64,000 nucleotides of DNA. Source: Campylobacter concisus (GTDB lineage Bacteria; Campylobacterota; Campylobacteria; Campylobacterales; Campylobacteraceae). This document shows positions 29,354 to 38,208 of this stretch, piece after piece. Both the position numbers and the translations under genes were made by a program. The stretch covers positions 765,938 through 829,937 of the forward strand of contig NZ_LVLC01000001.1 in the NCBI RefSeq assembly GCF_002092855.1. Direction: 5' to 3'. Numbering within the stretch: position 1 is the first letter of the stretch; each line of letters begins with the position of its first letter. The notes under the pieces were generated by a model. The model worked only from the letters and a program-made list of their open reading frames with translations. It was not told the DNA's origin and did no database searches.

Positions 29354-30288
29354 AAATTTCTCTTATCTGCCAAGATGGCGAAAATTTTAGCCAGTAAATT
29401 TGCAAAAACGACAAAAACAGCCGTTAGCAAAATGGTCGCAAGTGCGACTGGATAGTCTTTGGCGATGACTGCATCAAGGCTAAGCTTGCCTATGCCTGGA
29501 AATGAAAAAATGCTCTCAATCACGTATGAGCCAGCAAAAACGCCAGCCACAAGGGTTGCGAAATAATAGACTATATCGGTGCTTGCATGCTTTATGGAAA
29601 AGAAATAAATTTTGCCCCGCCCCAAGCCTCTAGCGTGAGCCGTCTGGATAAAGTCAGCATTTAGGCTTTGATTTAGCCTGTCTCTTACAAATTTCACATT
29701 TGCGCCAAGGTGTGGCAAGATGATGGCAAGCGTTGGCAAGATGATAAATTTAGCTCCCACCCCGCTAGATCCTAGCTCGTTTGCGCCAGAGCTTGGCAGC
29801 AAGTTTAGATAGACGCTAAAGATCGCTATTAGCACGAGTGCTACGTAAAAATGCGGCAATGAAGCTAGTAAAAACGAGCTAAAGTTTATAAAGATATCGG
29901 CAAATTTATTTTTATAAATGGCGCTTAAAAGCCCCAATAAAAATGATAAGAAAACTATCAGAAAAAACGAAGCAAAAAATAAGATAAGAGAGTTTAAAAG
30001 TCTCTCTTTAATGAGTAAAAAAACGCTTGCTCCGCTTACAAAGCTAGTGCCAAAGTCCCCCGTGACAAAGTGAGCCAGCCATCTAAAATACTGCACAAAA
30101 AAGCCATCTTTTAGCCCCAAATTTTCTAAAATTTGCTCTTTTATAGCCACGCTCACCGCCTCGCTTCGCAAAAACATCGCGTCAGTGACGTTTCCTGGCA
30201 AAAAATATATGAGCAAAAATAGAAAAAATGAGATAAAAAACAGCAACCCAAGGCTTGAGATCACTGTTTTTAAAATGGCTCTAAACAA
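29350..30288 (-). CDS. Peptide/nickel ABC importer permease (DppB/NikB type)
   Basis: A 312-residue inner-membrane permease with six TM helices. The N-terminus has FFLLIYFLPGNVTDAMFLRSEAV as in OppB/NikB proteins, a GDFGTSFVSGASV segment, and the EAA-like loop TAHARGLGRGKIYFFSIKH. Start is TTG at 30288 with GGA upstream, 12 bases after the binding-protein gene. Nickel or dipeptide specificity cannot be told from the permease. Confidence 0.88.
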   Translation of the reverse strand: MFRAILKTVISSLGLLFFISFFLFLLIYFLPGNVTDAMFLRSEAVSVAIKEQILENLGLKDGFFVQYFRWLAHFVTGDFGTSFVSGASVFLLIKERLLNSLILFFASFFLIVFLSFLLGLLSAIYKNKFADIFINFSSFLLASLPHFYVALVLIAIFSVYLNLLPSSGANELGSSGVGAKFIILPTLAIILPHLGANVKFVRDRLNQSLNADFIQTAHARGLGRGKIYFFSIKHASTDIVYYFATLVAGVFAGSYVIESIFSFPGIGKLSLDAVIAKDYPVALATILLTAVFVVFANLLAKIFAILADKRNL

Positions 30289-30300
30289 ATTTTTTATCCA

Positions 30301-31833
30301 CTATTTTACTTGCCACTCTCTTATGTTCCATAAAAATCCAGCCCCATGGTGGCCCAAAATTTGCGTCTTTATGCCTGAAATTTTGTTGTTAAAAACGAGC
30401 GGATAGTCAAGATAGGCTATAAAAATGTAAGGTGGATTTTCAAAAAGTGCTTTTAGAAATTCTTTGTAGTATTTTTTCCTAAGCTCCACGTCCTTTGTAT
30501 ATCTTGCGTTTTTTAGGGCAAGATCGACGTTTGCGTCCTTGTAGTGGCTAAAATTCCAGCCATTTTCATTTATGCTCACATCGGCAAATCCACCAAAAAT
30601 TCTATACGTGTGAAAGTCTGGATCAAAAGGGCTTCCCCAGCCGATGATAAAGCTATCAACCTCGCTTATACTAAAGGCTGTTCTTGGCTTAGCGTAGGCT
30701 TTTGCTCTCACGCCAAATTTATTTAGCTCGCTGCTTAAAATTTTGGCTAGATTGACCCTTAAGATGTCGTTATTAAAGGCATAGATATCAAAGCCAAGCT
30801 CCTTGCCGTCCTTTTCAAAAAAGCCAGCCTTGTTTTTCTTAAAGCCGCTCTTTTCAAGTAGCTCTTTGGCCTTTTGCGGATCGTAGCTAAATTTAAACTC
30901 ACCGTCATTTGCAAAGCTTTTTTCTATCGGATTGTTCGCTACGCTTGCATATCCGTGAAATAAATTTTTAACTATCTCATCTTTATTTACCGCGTAGTTT
31001 AGGGCGATTCTTACATTTTTATCTTGAAAAAGAGGATTTTCAAAGTTAAACATCAAAGCTCTATAGTCTGCACTTTTAAACTTAAGCAGGCTTAATTTTT
31101 TATCATCTTTTATGAAATTTACACCAGTTGGAGAGATGAGCGCAACATCGATCTCACCACTTTTAAGCCCAACGAGCCTTAAATTTTCATCACCAATAAT
31201 TTTAAAAAATACCTTTTTTATCTTTGGCTCACCCTTGTAAAATTTATCATTTGCCACAAACTCCAAGCTCTCATCTTTTTTCCATTTTACAAGCTTGTAT
31301 GCGCCAGTTCCTACTGGAGCCTCGTTAAATTTATCGGTTGAGATATCTTTGCCTTTTAAAATGTGCTCAGGCAAAACGCCAAAGCTAAGTGCGTCAAGAA
31401 ATGGCGGAAACGGTTCATTAAGCGTAATCTTTACTTTATAATCACCTAAAATTTCAACACTTTTTACCACTTCATAATTTGAGATAGCTGGCGCATTTAG
31501 CTTCTTATCTTGAGCCGCTTCGATGGTAAATTTAACGTCCTTTGCGCTAAATTTTACCCCGTCATGCCAAAGAGCATCATCTCTTAGCTCAAAAACATAC
31601 TCCAACCCATCGTCGCTCACCTGCCAAGACTTCGCAAGCTCTGGCACGACGTTGCTATTTTCATCGTGGCTCGTAAGGCCAGAGAAAACTAGCGAAAGCG
31701 TAGGATCGTGATCCTCGTCATAAAGTGGGTTTATGCGAGGTGTTTGCTCCTCGATAGCGACCACGACTTTGCTCTCGTTTGCGTAAAGGCAAACGCCAAA
31801 TAACAAGAAAAATGCAAGTAAAATTCTCTTCAT
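30301..31833 (-). CDS. Periplasmic substrate-binding protein, SBP family 5 (NikZ/DppA-like)
   Basis: A 510-residue periplasmic binding protein with signal peptide (about 1-18, KRILLAFFLLFGVCLYA). SBP_5 features: NPLYDEDHDPTLSLVFSGLTSHDENSNVVPELAKSW, WHDGVKFSAKDVKFTIEA, and GTGAYKLVKWKKDESLEF. It is the first gene of a five-gene importer in the order seen for nikZYXWV of C. jejuni (from memory). Nickel as substrate is supported by that order and by the NikR-like site upstream, but peptide is equally possible from sequence alone. Confidence 0.82.
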   Translation of the reverse strand: MKRILLAFFLLFGVCLYANESKVVVAIEEQTPRINPLYDEDHDPTLSLVFSGLTSHDENSNVVPELAKSWQVSDDGLEYVFELRDDALWHDGVKFSAKDVKFTIEAAQDKKLNAPAISNYEVVKSVEILGDYKVKITLNEPFPPFLDALSFGVLPEHILKGKDISTDKFNEAPVGTGAYKLVKWKKDESLEFVANDKFYKGEPKIKKVFFKIIGDENLRLVGLKSGEIDVALISPTGVNFIKDDKKLSLLKFKSADYRALMFNFENPLFQDKNVRIALNYAVNKDEIVKNLFHGYASVANNPIEKSFANDGEFKFSYDPQKAKELLEKSGFKKNKAGFFEKDGKELGFDIYAFNNDILRVNLAKILSSELNKFGVRAKAYAKPRTAFSISEVDSFIIGWGSPFDPDFHTYRIFGGFADVSINENGWNFSHYKDANVDLALKNARYTKDVELRKKYYKEFLKALFENPPYIFIAYLDYPLVFNNKISGIKTQILGHHGAGFLWNIREWQVK

Positions 31834-31867
31834 TTTTTCCCTTTTTCCTAAAAAATTTGTGAAATGG

Positions 31868-31892
31868 TAATACGAATTTTATAAAAGTATTA
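31868..31892 (-). promoter_or_regulatory. Candidate NikR-type operator over the importer promoter
   Basis: TAATAC-N13-GTATTA, a 6-bp inverted repeat that also fits the H. pylori NikR pseudo-consensus TRWYA-N15-TRWYA as I recall it. The spacer contains TATAAA read on the minus strand, a plausible -10 for the binding-protein gene 35 bases away. Binding at this position would block transcription. The half-site is degenerate, so this is a candidate only. Confidence 0.4.
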
Positions 31893-31996
31893 TTAATGCA
31901 AGTGTGAAATTTGAATTTGCAAATTTATAACTAGAATTTAACCTTTTTAAAGTAAAATTAGAACTTATTTTTAGCTCACTTCAAGGTAAAATTTAG

Positions 31997-34900
31997 ATGG
32001 ATAAAAAGAAAAAAATAGCCCTAATTTCAGGCATAAGTTTAGTTTCACTCCTGCTTATTTACACACTTCTTGGCTTTTTTGGTCTGCCTTACGCTATCAA
32101 AAATATCGCGCCAAAATACCTAAAAGACTACAACGCAACGCTTTTTGTCGGTGATGCTAAATTTAACCCATTTACCTTCGAGCTAAATGCTACAAATGCC
32201 GAGCTAAACACCACTTCGCCGCTTTTTAGCACAAAACAAATAGACGTAAAACTAAAGCCATTTTCTATCTTTAAAAAGCTAGTAGAAGTTGATATTTTTA
32301 GACTTGATGAGCCAAATGTCAAAATTTTAAGGGATAAAAATTCAAAATTTAACTTTAGCAATTTTATAAGCGACGATAACGCAACTACTGAAGATAACAG
32401 CACTAGCTCTATAAATTTTGTCCTAAATAACGCAAAAATTATCAAAGGCTCATTTTCATATAGCGATCAAAATTTAACAAAGCCATTTAACGTAAATTTT
32501 GATGATATAAACTACGAGCTAAGTTCGCTAAATACGAAGAAAAATAGCGCAGGTAGTCACATCTTTGACTCAAACTCAAGCCTAGCGAACAAGATCGATC
32601 TAAATGGCGATATTAAGCTAAATCCCCTAAAAATCGAGGGCAATATCAGCATAAAGGACTTTAGTATCGATCCAATCGCAATTAGCTTTATCGATAACGA
32701 CACACTAAATCTTAAAAATGCGGTCATAAATTTAGGAATAAATTACGCTTTAATTGCCGACGAGAACGCTACAAATATAAATTTAAAGGGTAGCTTTTTA
32801 AATGTAAAATCGCTAAGCATAGATGAGGGCAAAAACGAACTAAGCCTTGGTGAGCTAGAGCTTCCAAAATTTGATTTATCGAGTAAAATAGCAGACAAGA
32901 TAGATGCTAAATTAGAGCTAAAGGCCATAAATTTAAGCGATGTATCATTTAAAAATGCAATAACAGCAAGCTTAAAATCACTAAATTTAAGCAATATTTT
33001 GCTTTTAGCAAATTTAAATGAAAAAAGTGAGCTAAGTGCGACAGCTGCACTAAATAGCATAAATGCAAATGCCCTAAAAATAGACGAAACCAGTAAAAAT
33101 TTAGTAAATCTAAAAGATATAAATGCCTCAAATTTAAATGCAAATTTAGCAAATAGCAAAACCACTCTAACGCTTGAAAAAATAGCGTTTGATGACATCA
33201 ATGCCCCGCTTAGTAAAAATGCGAATGCAAATGTGATAGGGGCTAAATTCTCAAATATTAGCTTCACTCAAGATACTAATAAAAGCCTTGCAACTCTTGA
33301 TGAGCTTAGTATAAATGGTATAAATTTAAAGGCAAAAAATAAAGAGATTTTAGATATCGCTAATGTGCTTACAAAAACGATCAAATTTGATATTTTAAAT
33401 ATGGCTGTGAGTGCTGAGAATATCGATGTAAATAGACCAAAATTTAACTCAGAGTTAAATGATAGCGGCTTAAGCGTGATAAGCCAGCTTGGACTTGGTG
33501 AGAAAGAGCCGGCAAAAACAGCTAATCATCGCACTAAAACTAAAAAAGAAAATACATCAGCTTCAAAAAGCAAAGAGAGTGAGTTTAAATTTGATATAAA
33601 AAATATCAATGTAAATAACGCCAATATCGCTTTGACGCATCTTTTTGAAGGCGAGAAGATCGCTCATAAATTTGATAATTTATTTGTAAAAATAGCAAAT
33701 TTAAGTAGCGATTTTAGTAAGCCATTTGACGCAAAAGTGGATATGAAAAGCTCACAAAAGCTAATTTTAGACATAACTTCAAAGATCAAACTTGAACCAC
33801 TTGATATAACTGCTAAAATCAAAATTGAAGATAAAAATTTGCCAAAATATTTTGCTTACGCAAAGCCATTTTTAGAGGCAGATCTTTCAAGTGGAGAGAT
33901 GAGTGCAAACGCCGAGCTTTACTATGCGAAAGATACAAAAGCGGATGCAAAGTTTAGCGTAAAAGATATTAGAATAGATGCTAAAGATAAAGAAAAGCTA
34001 ATCGCGTTTAAAAGTTTAGATGTAGATAAAATTTCACTTTTTAAAAATAATCTTGAAATTACTGGAGTTGCTCTAAATTCGCCATTTATCAAGGCTCATC
34101 TAAGTAAAGAGCGCGAATTTAACCTAAGCAAAATCGTAAAAGAAGATAAAAACAAAGCCCAAAGTGAGCAAAAAACTGAGAGTAAAAAGGTGGCTAGTAA
34201 AAAAGACGACGAGCTAAATTTTAGTATCAAAAATTTCTCACTTAATAATGGCGAGGTTGATTTTTCAGATGCGTCACTATTTATGCCATTTGCTACAAAA
34301 ATTTCAAATCTAAACGGCAAGCTAACTGACATCGATAAAAAACGTCCAAGTTCGGGTGAGTTTAAAGGCACAGTTGGCAAAAATGGCTTTTCTCAGATTA
34401 CAGCAAAATTATTTCCTTTTGAGCTAAAGCAAAATACCGATATTAAGCTTGCTTTTAAAGATATCGATCTAATCGACATAACGCCATATAGCGGGCAATT
34501 TTTGGGCTATAAAATAAAAAAAGGTAAGTTAAATTTAAATCTAAATTATAGCGTTGTTGATTCAAAACTAAATGGCTCAAATCTTATAAATTTTGACACA
34601 CTCACACTTGGAGAAAAGGTTGATTCAAAAGATGCTGTAAATTTACCACTTTCGCTTGCTATATCGATATTAAGCGATCAAAATAATCAAATAAATATCG
34701 ACCTGCCAGTTGAAGGAAATTTAGACGACCCTGACTTTAAATATGGCGGTGTCATTTGGGCTGCTGTTAAAAAACTCTTTGCCGATATCACGTTAGCTCC
34801 GTTTAGATTTTTAGGTAATGCTCTAGGACTTGGCAGCAAGGATCTAAGCTCTATTGATTTTCTTGCTGGAAGTAGCGAGCTGATAAGCTCAGAAGCACCA

Positions 34901-35305
34901 AAAATAGCTGATTTTATAAAATTAACTACTGCAAAGCCTATGATGAAACTTAGCATCACACCTACTTACTCTGAAATAGATGTGCTCTACTTTAAAGAAA
35001 AAAAGCTTGATCAAAAGATAAATCAAATAATCGCATCAAGTGGCAAAGATTATATTACCGTGCTAAATTCTCTCGTTCCAAGCGCTAAAGATAAAAGCGA
35101 TAAAGCCTTAAGAGAAGAGGCAATAAAAGCTATCGAAACGGATAAGGAAAAGCTAGTTGAGCTAGCAAATGAGCGTGCAAATGCAGTAAAAGAAGCGCTC
35201 ATAAAGGCTGGACTTGAGACTAGCCGCATAAATATAAACGATGCAACAAGCTCAGAGCCTAAGCAAAACACCTACACAAGCGTGCTTATGGGAGTGGCGA
35301 ACTAA
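31997..35305 (+). CDS. Giant AsmA-like DUF748 protein
   Basis: A 1,102-residue protein with one N-terminal TM helix (about 8-28) and a very long periplasmic part dominated by short beta repeats rich in Asn, Lys, Leu and Ser. The C-terminal third (VDFSDASLFMPFATKISNLNGKL, PYSGQFLGYKIKKGKLNLNLNYSV) is the DUF748/AsmA core. The last ~150 residues (IDFLAGSSELISSEAPKIADF, then ANERANAVKEALIKAGL) resemble an OmpA-like module. AsmA-type proteins are thought to bridge inner and outer membranes for phospholipid transfer; that role here is inferred. AAGGTAAAATTTAG precedes the ATG. Its stop overlaps that of the facing gene. Confidence 0.85.
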   Translation: MDKKKKIALISGISLVSLLLIYTLLGFFGLPYAIKNIAPKYLKDYNATLFVGDAKFNPFTFELNATNAELNTTSPLFSTKQIDVKLKPFSIFKKLVEVDIFRLDEPNVKILRDKNSKFNFSNFISDDNATTEDNSTSSINFVLNNAKIIKGSFSYSDQNLTKPFNVNFDDINYELSSLNTKKNSAGSHIFDSNSSLANKIDLNGDIKLNPLKIEGNISIKDFSIDPIAISFIDNDTLNLKNAVINLGINYALIADENATNINLKGSFLNVKSLSIDEGKNELSLGELELPKFDLSSKIADKIDAKLELKAINLSDVSFKNAITASLKSLNLSNILLLANLNEKSELSATAALNSINANALKIDETSKNLVNLKDINASNLNANLANSKTTLTLEKIAFDDINAPLSKNANANVIGAKFSNISFTQDTNKSLATLDELSINGINLKAKNKEILDIANVLTKTIKFDILNMAVSAENIDVNRPKFNSELNDSGLSVISQLGLGEKEPAKTANHRTKTKKENTSASKSKESEFKFDIKNINVNNANIALTHLFEGEKIAHKFDNLFVKIANLSSDFSKPFDAKVDMKSSQKLILDITSKIKLEPLDITAKIKIEDKNLPKYFAYAKPFLEADLSSGEMSANAELYYAKDTKADAKFSVKDIRIDAKDKEKLIAFKSLDVDKISLFKNNLEITGVALNSPFIKAHLSKEREFNLSKIVKEDKNKAQSEQKTESKKVASKKDDELNFSIKNFSLNNGEVDFSDASLFMPFATKISNLNGKLTDIDKKRPSSGEFKGTVGKNGFSQITAKLFPFELKQNTDIKLAFKDIDLIDITPYSGQFLGYKIKKGKLNLNLNYSVVDSKLNGSNLINFDTLTLGEKVDSKDAVNLPLSLAISILSDQNNQINIDLPVEGNLDDPDFKYGGVIWAAVKKLFADITLAPFRFLGNALGLGSKDLSSIDFLAGSSELISSEAPKIADFIKLTTAKPMMKLSITPTYSEIDVLYFKEKKLDQKINQIIASSGKDYITVLNSLVPSAKDKSDKALREEAIKAIETDKEKLVELANERANAVKEALIKAGLETSRININDATSSEPKQNTYTSVLMGVAN

Positions 35306-35706
35306 ATTTCATTTATCTCGCTGCTTCTTGCGTTATAAACAAACCAGCTAAGAAGTATAAGCATCATGAATGCGCCAAAAACTAGGCTTGCGTAAAAATA
35401 TAAGCTAAAGCCTTCACCTAGTAAATTTGCATTGTGAAGAGCGATCATAACGCCAGCAAGTGAAATTAAATAGCCAATTAGCTTGATGATAAAAATTTTT
35501 GGATTTACAAGGATGAGTAAAAGCCCGCAAAGCATGACACCAAGGGCTATTTGTAAATTTAAAATATCAGTTTGAGCACTTGAGCCAAATATCAAAAAAC
35601 CAAGCAAAAATATGACTAAAACCATCAAAACAGCATAAACTGCCCTGCTTCGTCCAAAGCTATACATAAAGCAAACAAAGCCTTTGTTATGTTTGTTGTA
35701 GTCCAT
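35302..35706 (-). CDS. Small polytopic membrane protein, unknown
   Basis: A 134-residue protein with four hydrophobic segments (AVYAVLMVLVIFLLGFLIFG; LQIALGVMLCGLLLILV; FIIKLIGYLISLAGVMIAL; FSLYFYASLVFGAFMMLILLSWFVY) and short polar ends. No known family is recognised. It is divergent from the tautomerase gene and its stop overlaps the DUF748 stop by three bases, so no terminator separates the converging transcripts. Confidence 0.65.
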   Translation of the reverse strand: MDYNKHNKGFVCFMYSFGRSRAVYAVLMVLVIFLLGFLIFGSSAQTDILNLQIALGVMLCGLLLILVNPKIFIIKLIGYLISLAGVMIALHNANLLGEGFSLYFYASLVFGAFMMLILLSWFVYNARSSEINEI

Positions 35707-35822
35707 TTTTCGCTCCTATGTAACAAGTTTTTGTATTTTAATGCCAAATTCTTAAATAAAGGCTTTAATCTGAAATTTCACTCATTTTGGCTAATATTTT
35801 ACATCTTGAAAAAGGAGCAACA

Positions 35823-36026
35823 ATGCCTTATGTTAATATCAAAATAGCAGGTCCAGAGCCGACAAAAGAACAAAAAGATCAAGTTTTTAAAGAGGTGACT
35901 GAGACGCTTGCAAGAGTGCTTGGCAAGAAAAAAGAGGCGGTGATGATTTTCATAGAAACTCACGATGCTAGCAACATCGGCGTAGGTGGCGAAAGCGTAG
36001 AAGATAAGAGAAAGGTGATAAAATGA
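35823..36026 (+). CDS. 4-oxalocrotonate-tautomerase-like protein
   Basis: A 67-residue tautomerase. The start is set at the ATG at 35823 because it exposes Pro as residue 1 of the mature enzyme (MPYVNIKIAG), the catalytic base of this superfamily, and has AAAGGAG seven bases upstream; an in-frame start 12 codons earlier would abolish that proline terminus. Substrate is unknown. It overlaps bcp by four bases (ATGA), an association I recall in C. jejuni. Confidence 0.9.
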   Translation: MPYVNIKIAGPEPTKEQKDQVFKEVTETLARVLGKKKEAVMIFIETHDASNIGVGGESVEDKRKVIK

Positions 36027-36520
36027 GCGAATTTAGCAAAACAGACTTAGAAAGAAAGATAACGCTTGAGGTTGGCGATAAAGCGCCAGAGTTTGAAGCA
36101 CTAAATCAAGATGGCGTAAAGGTCGCATTAAAGGACTTTATAGGCAAAAATGTAGTGCTTTACTTCTACCCAAAAGACAACACTCCAGGTTGCACGACTG
36201 AGGCTTGCGAATTTAGCGCAAACTACGATCAGTTTATCAAAAACGATACCGTCATCATCGGCGTTAGCCCAGATAGCGTGAAGTCACATGTGGGTTTTAT
36301 CGCAAAGCAAAATTTAAAGCACATTCTATTAAGCGACGAGGATAAAAAAATTTCAAAGCTTTATGGTGTTTGGCAAGTTAAGAAAAACTACGGTAAAGAG
36401 TATCTTGGCATCGCAAGAAGCACCTTTGTGATCGGCAAAGACGGCAAGATAGCTAAAATTTATAAAAGCGTAAAAGCCAAAGATCACGCCGCAAAAGTAC
36501 TAGCTGATCTAGCAAAATAA
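36023..36520 (+). CDS. bcp: Thioredoxin-dependent thiol peroxidase (Bcp/PrxQ)
   Basis: A 165-residue peroxiredoxin of the Bcp/PrxQ type. YPKDNTPGCTTEACEF holds the peroxidatic Cys57 and resolving Cys62 five residues apart, the 2-Cys PrxQ pattern. It reduces hydroperoxides with electrons from thioredoxin; trxA and trxB lie 10 kb away. It has about ten extra residues before the usual VGDKAPEF start. dsbA follows after nine bases. Confidence 0.95.
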   Translation: MSEFSKTDLERKITLEVGDKAPEFEALNQDGVKVALKDFIGKNVVLYFYPKDNTPGCTTEACEFSANYDQFIKNDTVIIGVSPDSVKSHVGFIAKQNLKHILLSDEDKKISKLYGVWQVKKNYGKEYLGIARSTFVIGKDGKIAKIYKSVKAKDHAAKVLADLAK

Positions 36521-36529
36521 GGAGCAAAG

Positions 36530-37171
36530 ATGAAGCTTATAAAAATGCTAATTTTAAGTGCGTTTTTTGCGCTAAATTTATCAGCACTGACTGAAGGCGT
36601 GGAGTATCAAACTCTAGCAAAGCCGCTTAATGTGCCTAAAAACTCGGTCGTTAAGGTCTTTAGCTATGACTGCCCACACTGCTATAAATTTGACCGGACT
36701 ATCACAAAAAAGCTGATGTCAAAGCTTGAAGATGTGAAATTTATCCCATATCATCTAAGCACAAAAGGCAAGCTTGGTGAGACTGCGAGTAAAATTTTTG
36801 CCGCTCTTATATCGATAGATGAGGCAAATGGCACTGATCTACTAAGCGATGAGTCAAAATTTAAGCAAGCAAAATTTGCGATCTATAAAGCAAGACATGA
36901 TGAAAAAGATGATTTTGATGATGGCAAAGACAAAGAGAGATTTATAAATTTAGCCCTTAAAGCAGCTCACGTGAGCAAGGACGACTACGAAAAAGCACTA
37001 AATAGCGACCGAGCAAAAGAGCTTTTAGACGCATGGTTCGCCTCTTATGATGTTGCAAGTATCAGCGGTGTGCCAGCTTTTGTAGTAAGTGGCAAATATC
37101 TGATAAATTTAAGTGCAGCTTCGTCGATCGACGAGATGGCAAAGATCATACAAGAGCTTTTAGATAAGTAG
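36530..37171 (+). CDS. dsbA: DsbA-family thiol:disulfide oxidoreductase
   Basis: A 213-residue periplasmic protein with a signal peptide (about 1-19, KLIKMLILSAFFALNLSA). The active site is Cys48-Pro-His-Cys51 in YDCPHCYKF, the DsbA type, and the cis-proline loop is SGVPAFVV. Expected to introduce disulfides in exported proteins. AAGGAGCAAAG precedes the ATG. Campylobacters often have more than one DsbA, so the exact paralogue cannot be named. Confidence 0.9.
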   Translation: MKLIKMLILSAFFALNLSALTEGVEYQTLAKPLNVPKNSVVKVFSYDCPHCYKFDRTITKKLMSKLEDVKFIPYHLSTKGKLGETASKIFAALISIDEANGTDLLSDESKFKQAKFAIYKARHDEKDDFDDGKDKERFINLALKAAHVSKDDYEKALNSDRAKELLDAWFASYDVASISGVPAFVVSGKYLINLSAASSIDEMAKIIQELLDK

Positions 37172-37276
37172 TTTTTAGCAGGCAATATCTGCAAATTTTG
37201 GTCTTAGAAATGTAAATTTAAAGCAATTTTAGATAAACTCAGACCAAAATTTCTAAGAAAAAAGAAAGGTTTAACA

Positions 37277-38191
37277 ATGAATGCTTCAGAATTTATCTGG
37301 ATGGATGGAAAATTAGTTAAATGGGACGATGCAAAAGTACACGTTCTAACTCACTCTTTGCACTACGCTAATGCCGTATTTGAGGGTACAAGAGCTTATA
37401 AAACAAAAAAAGGTCTAGCTATTTTTAGACTCCAAGATCACACAAAAAGGCTTTTAAGATCAGCAAAAATGACTGTTTTAAATGTACCTTACACTGAGGA
37501 AGAGCTTGAAAAAGCGCAAATAGAGCTTCTTCGCGCAAACAAATATGACGGCAATGTTTATATTCGCCCACTTGTATTTTTAGGATACGGCGTAATGGGT
37601 GTAGCTCACACAAAAGCACCAGTGCAAACTGCTATCGCTTCATGGGAATGGGGTGCTTATCTTGGCGATGAAGGCCTAGAAAAAGGTATCAGAGTTAAAA
37701 TTTCAAGCTTTGCCAAACTCGCACCTGCTGCTCAAATGAACAGAGCAAAAGCTAGCTCAAACTATTTAAGCTCACAAATGGCAAACTACGAGGCAAAAGA
37801 GGCTGGATACGACGAGGCACTACTTCTTGATAGCGAGGGCTTTGTGGCTGAAGGTCCAGGCGAGTGCTTCTTTATCGTTGAAAATGGCGTTTTAATCACT
37901 CCGCCAAACGACAACAGCCTACTTAGCATCACTCAAGATACAGTCATAAGACTTGCTCATGATCTTGACATCGAAGTAAGAAGAGAGCGCATCACAAGAG
38001 ATCAGGCTTACACAGCTGATGAGGCGTTTTTCACAGGCACAGCAGCTGAAGTAACACCTATAAATAGCATAGACAACCGCGTGATTGGCAACGGCGCTAG
38101 AGGCGAAGTGACAAAGAGACTACAAAAAGCTTATTTTGACGTAGTTTATGGTCTAAATAAAAAATATGAATCATTTTTAACATATATTTAA
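37277..38191 (+). CDS. ilvE: Branched-chain amino acid aminotransferase
   Basis: A 304-residue fold-type IV PLP enzyme. It has the family N-terminus (FIWMDGKLVKWDDAKVHVLTHSLHYANAVFEG), the PLP lysine Lys158 in AKASSNYLSS, the cofactor cup EGPGECFFIVENGVL and the phosphate-binding GTAAEVTPI. It carries out the last step of Ile, Leu and Val synthesis and the first of their breakdown. AAAGGTTTAACA precedes the ATG. Confidence 0.97.
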   Translation: MNASEFIWMDGKLVKWDDAKVHVLTHSLHYANAVFEGTRAYKTKKGLAIFRLQDHTKRLLRSAKMTVLNVPYTEEELEKAQIELLRANKYDGNVYIRPLVFLGYGVMGVAHTKAPVQTAIASWEWGAYLGDEGLEKGIRVKISSFAKLAPAAQMNRAKASSNYLSSQMANYEAKEAGYDEALLLDSEGFVAEGPGECFFIVENGVLITPPNDNSLLSITQDTVIRLAHDLDIEVRRERITRDQAYTADEAFFTGTAAEVTPINSIDNRVIGNGARGEVTKRLQKAYFDVVYGLNKKYESFLTYI

Positions 38192-38208
38192 AAATTTAAA
38201 GGAACGAA

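Noticed and set aside
32743..33267. A long minus-strand frame inside the DUF748 gene
   Set aside because: Phe/Ser/Ala-rich low-complexity translation that mirrors the AAATTTAG-type repeats of the sense gene; no start signal.
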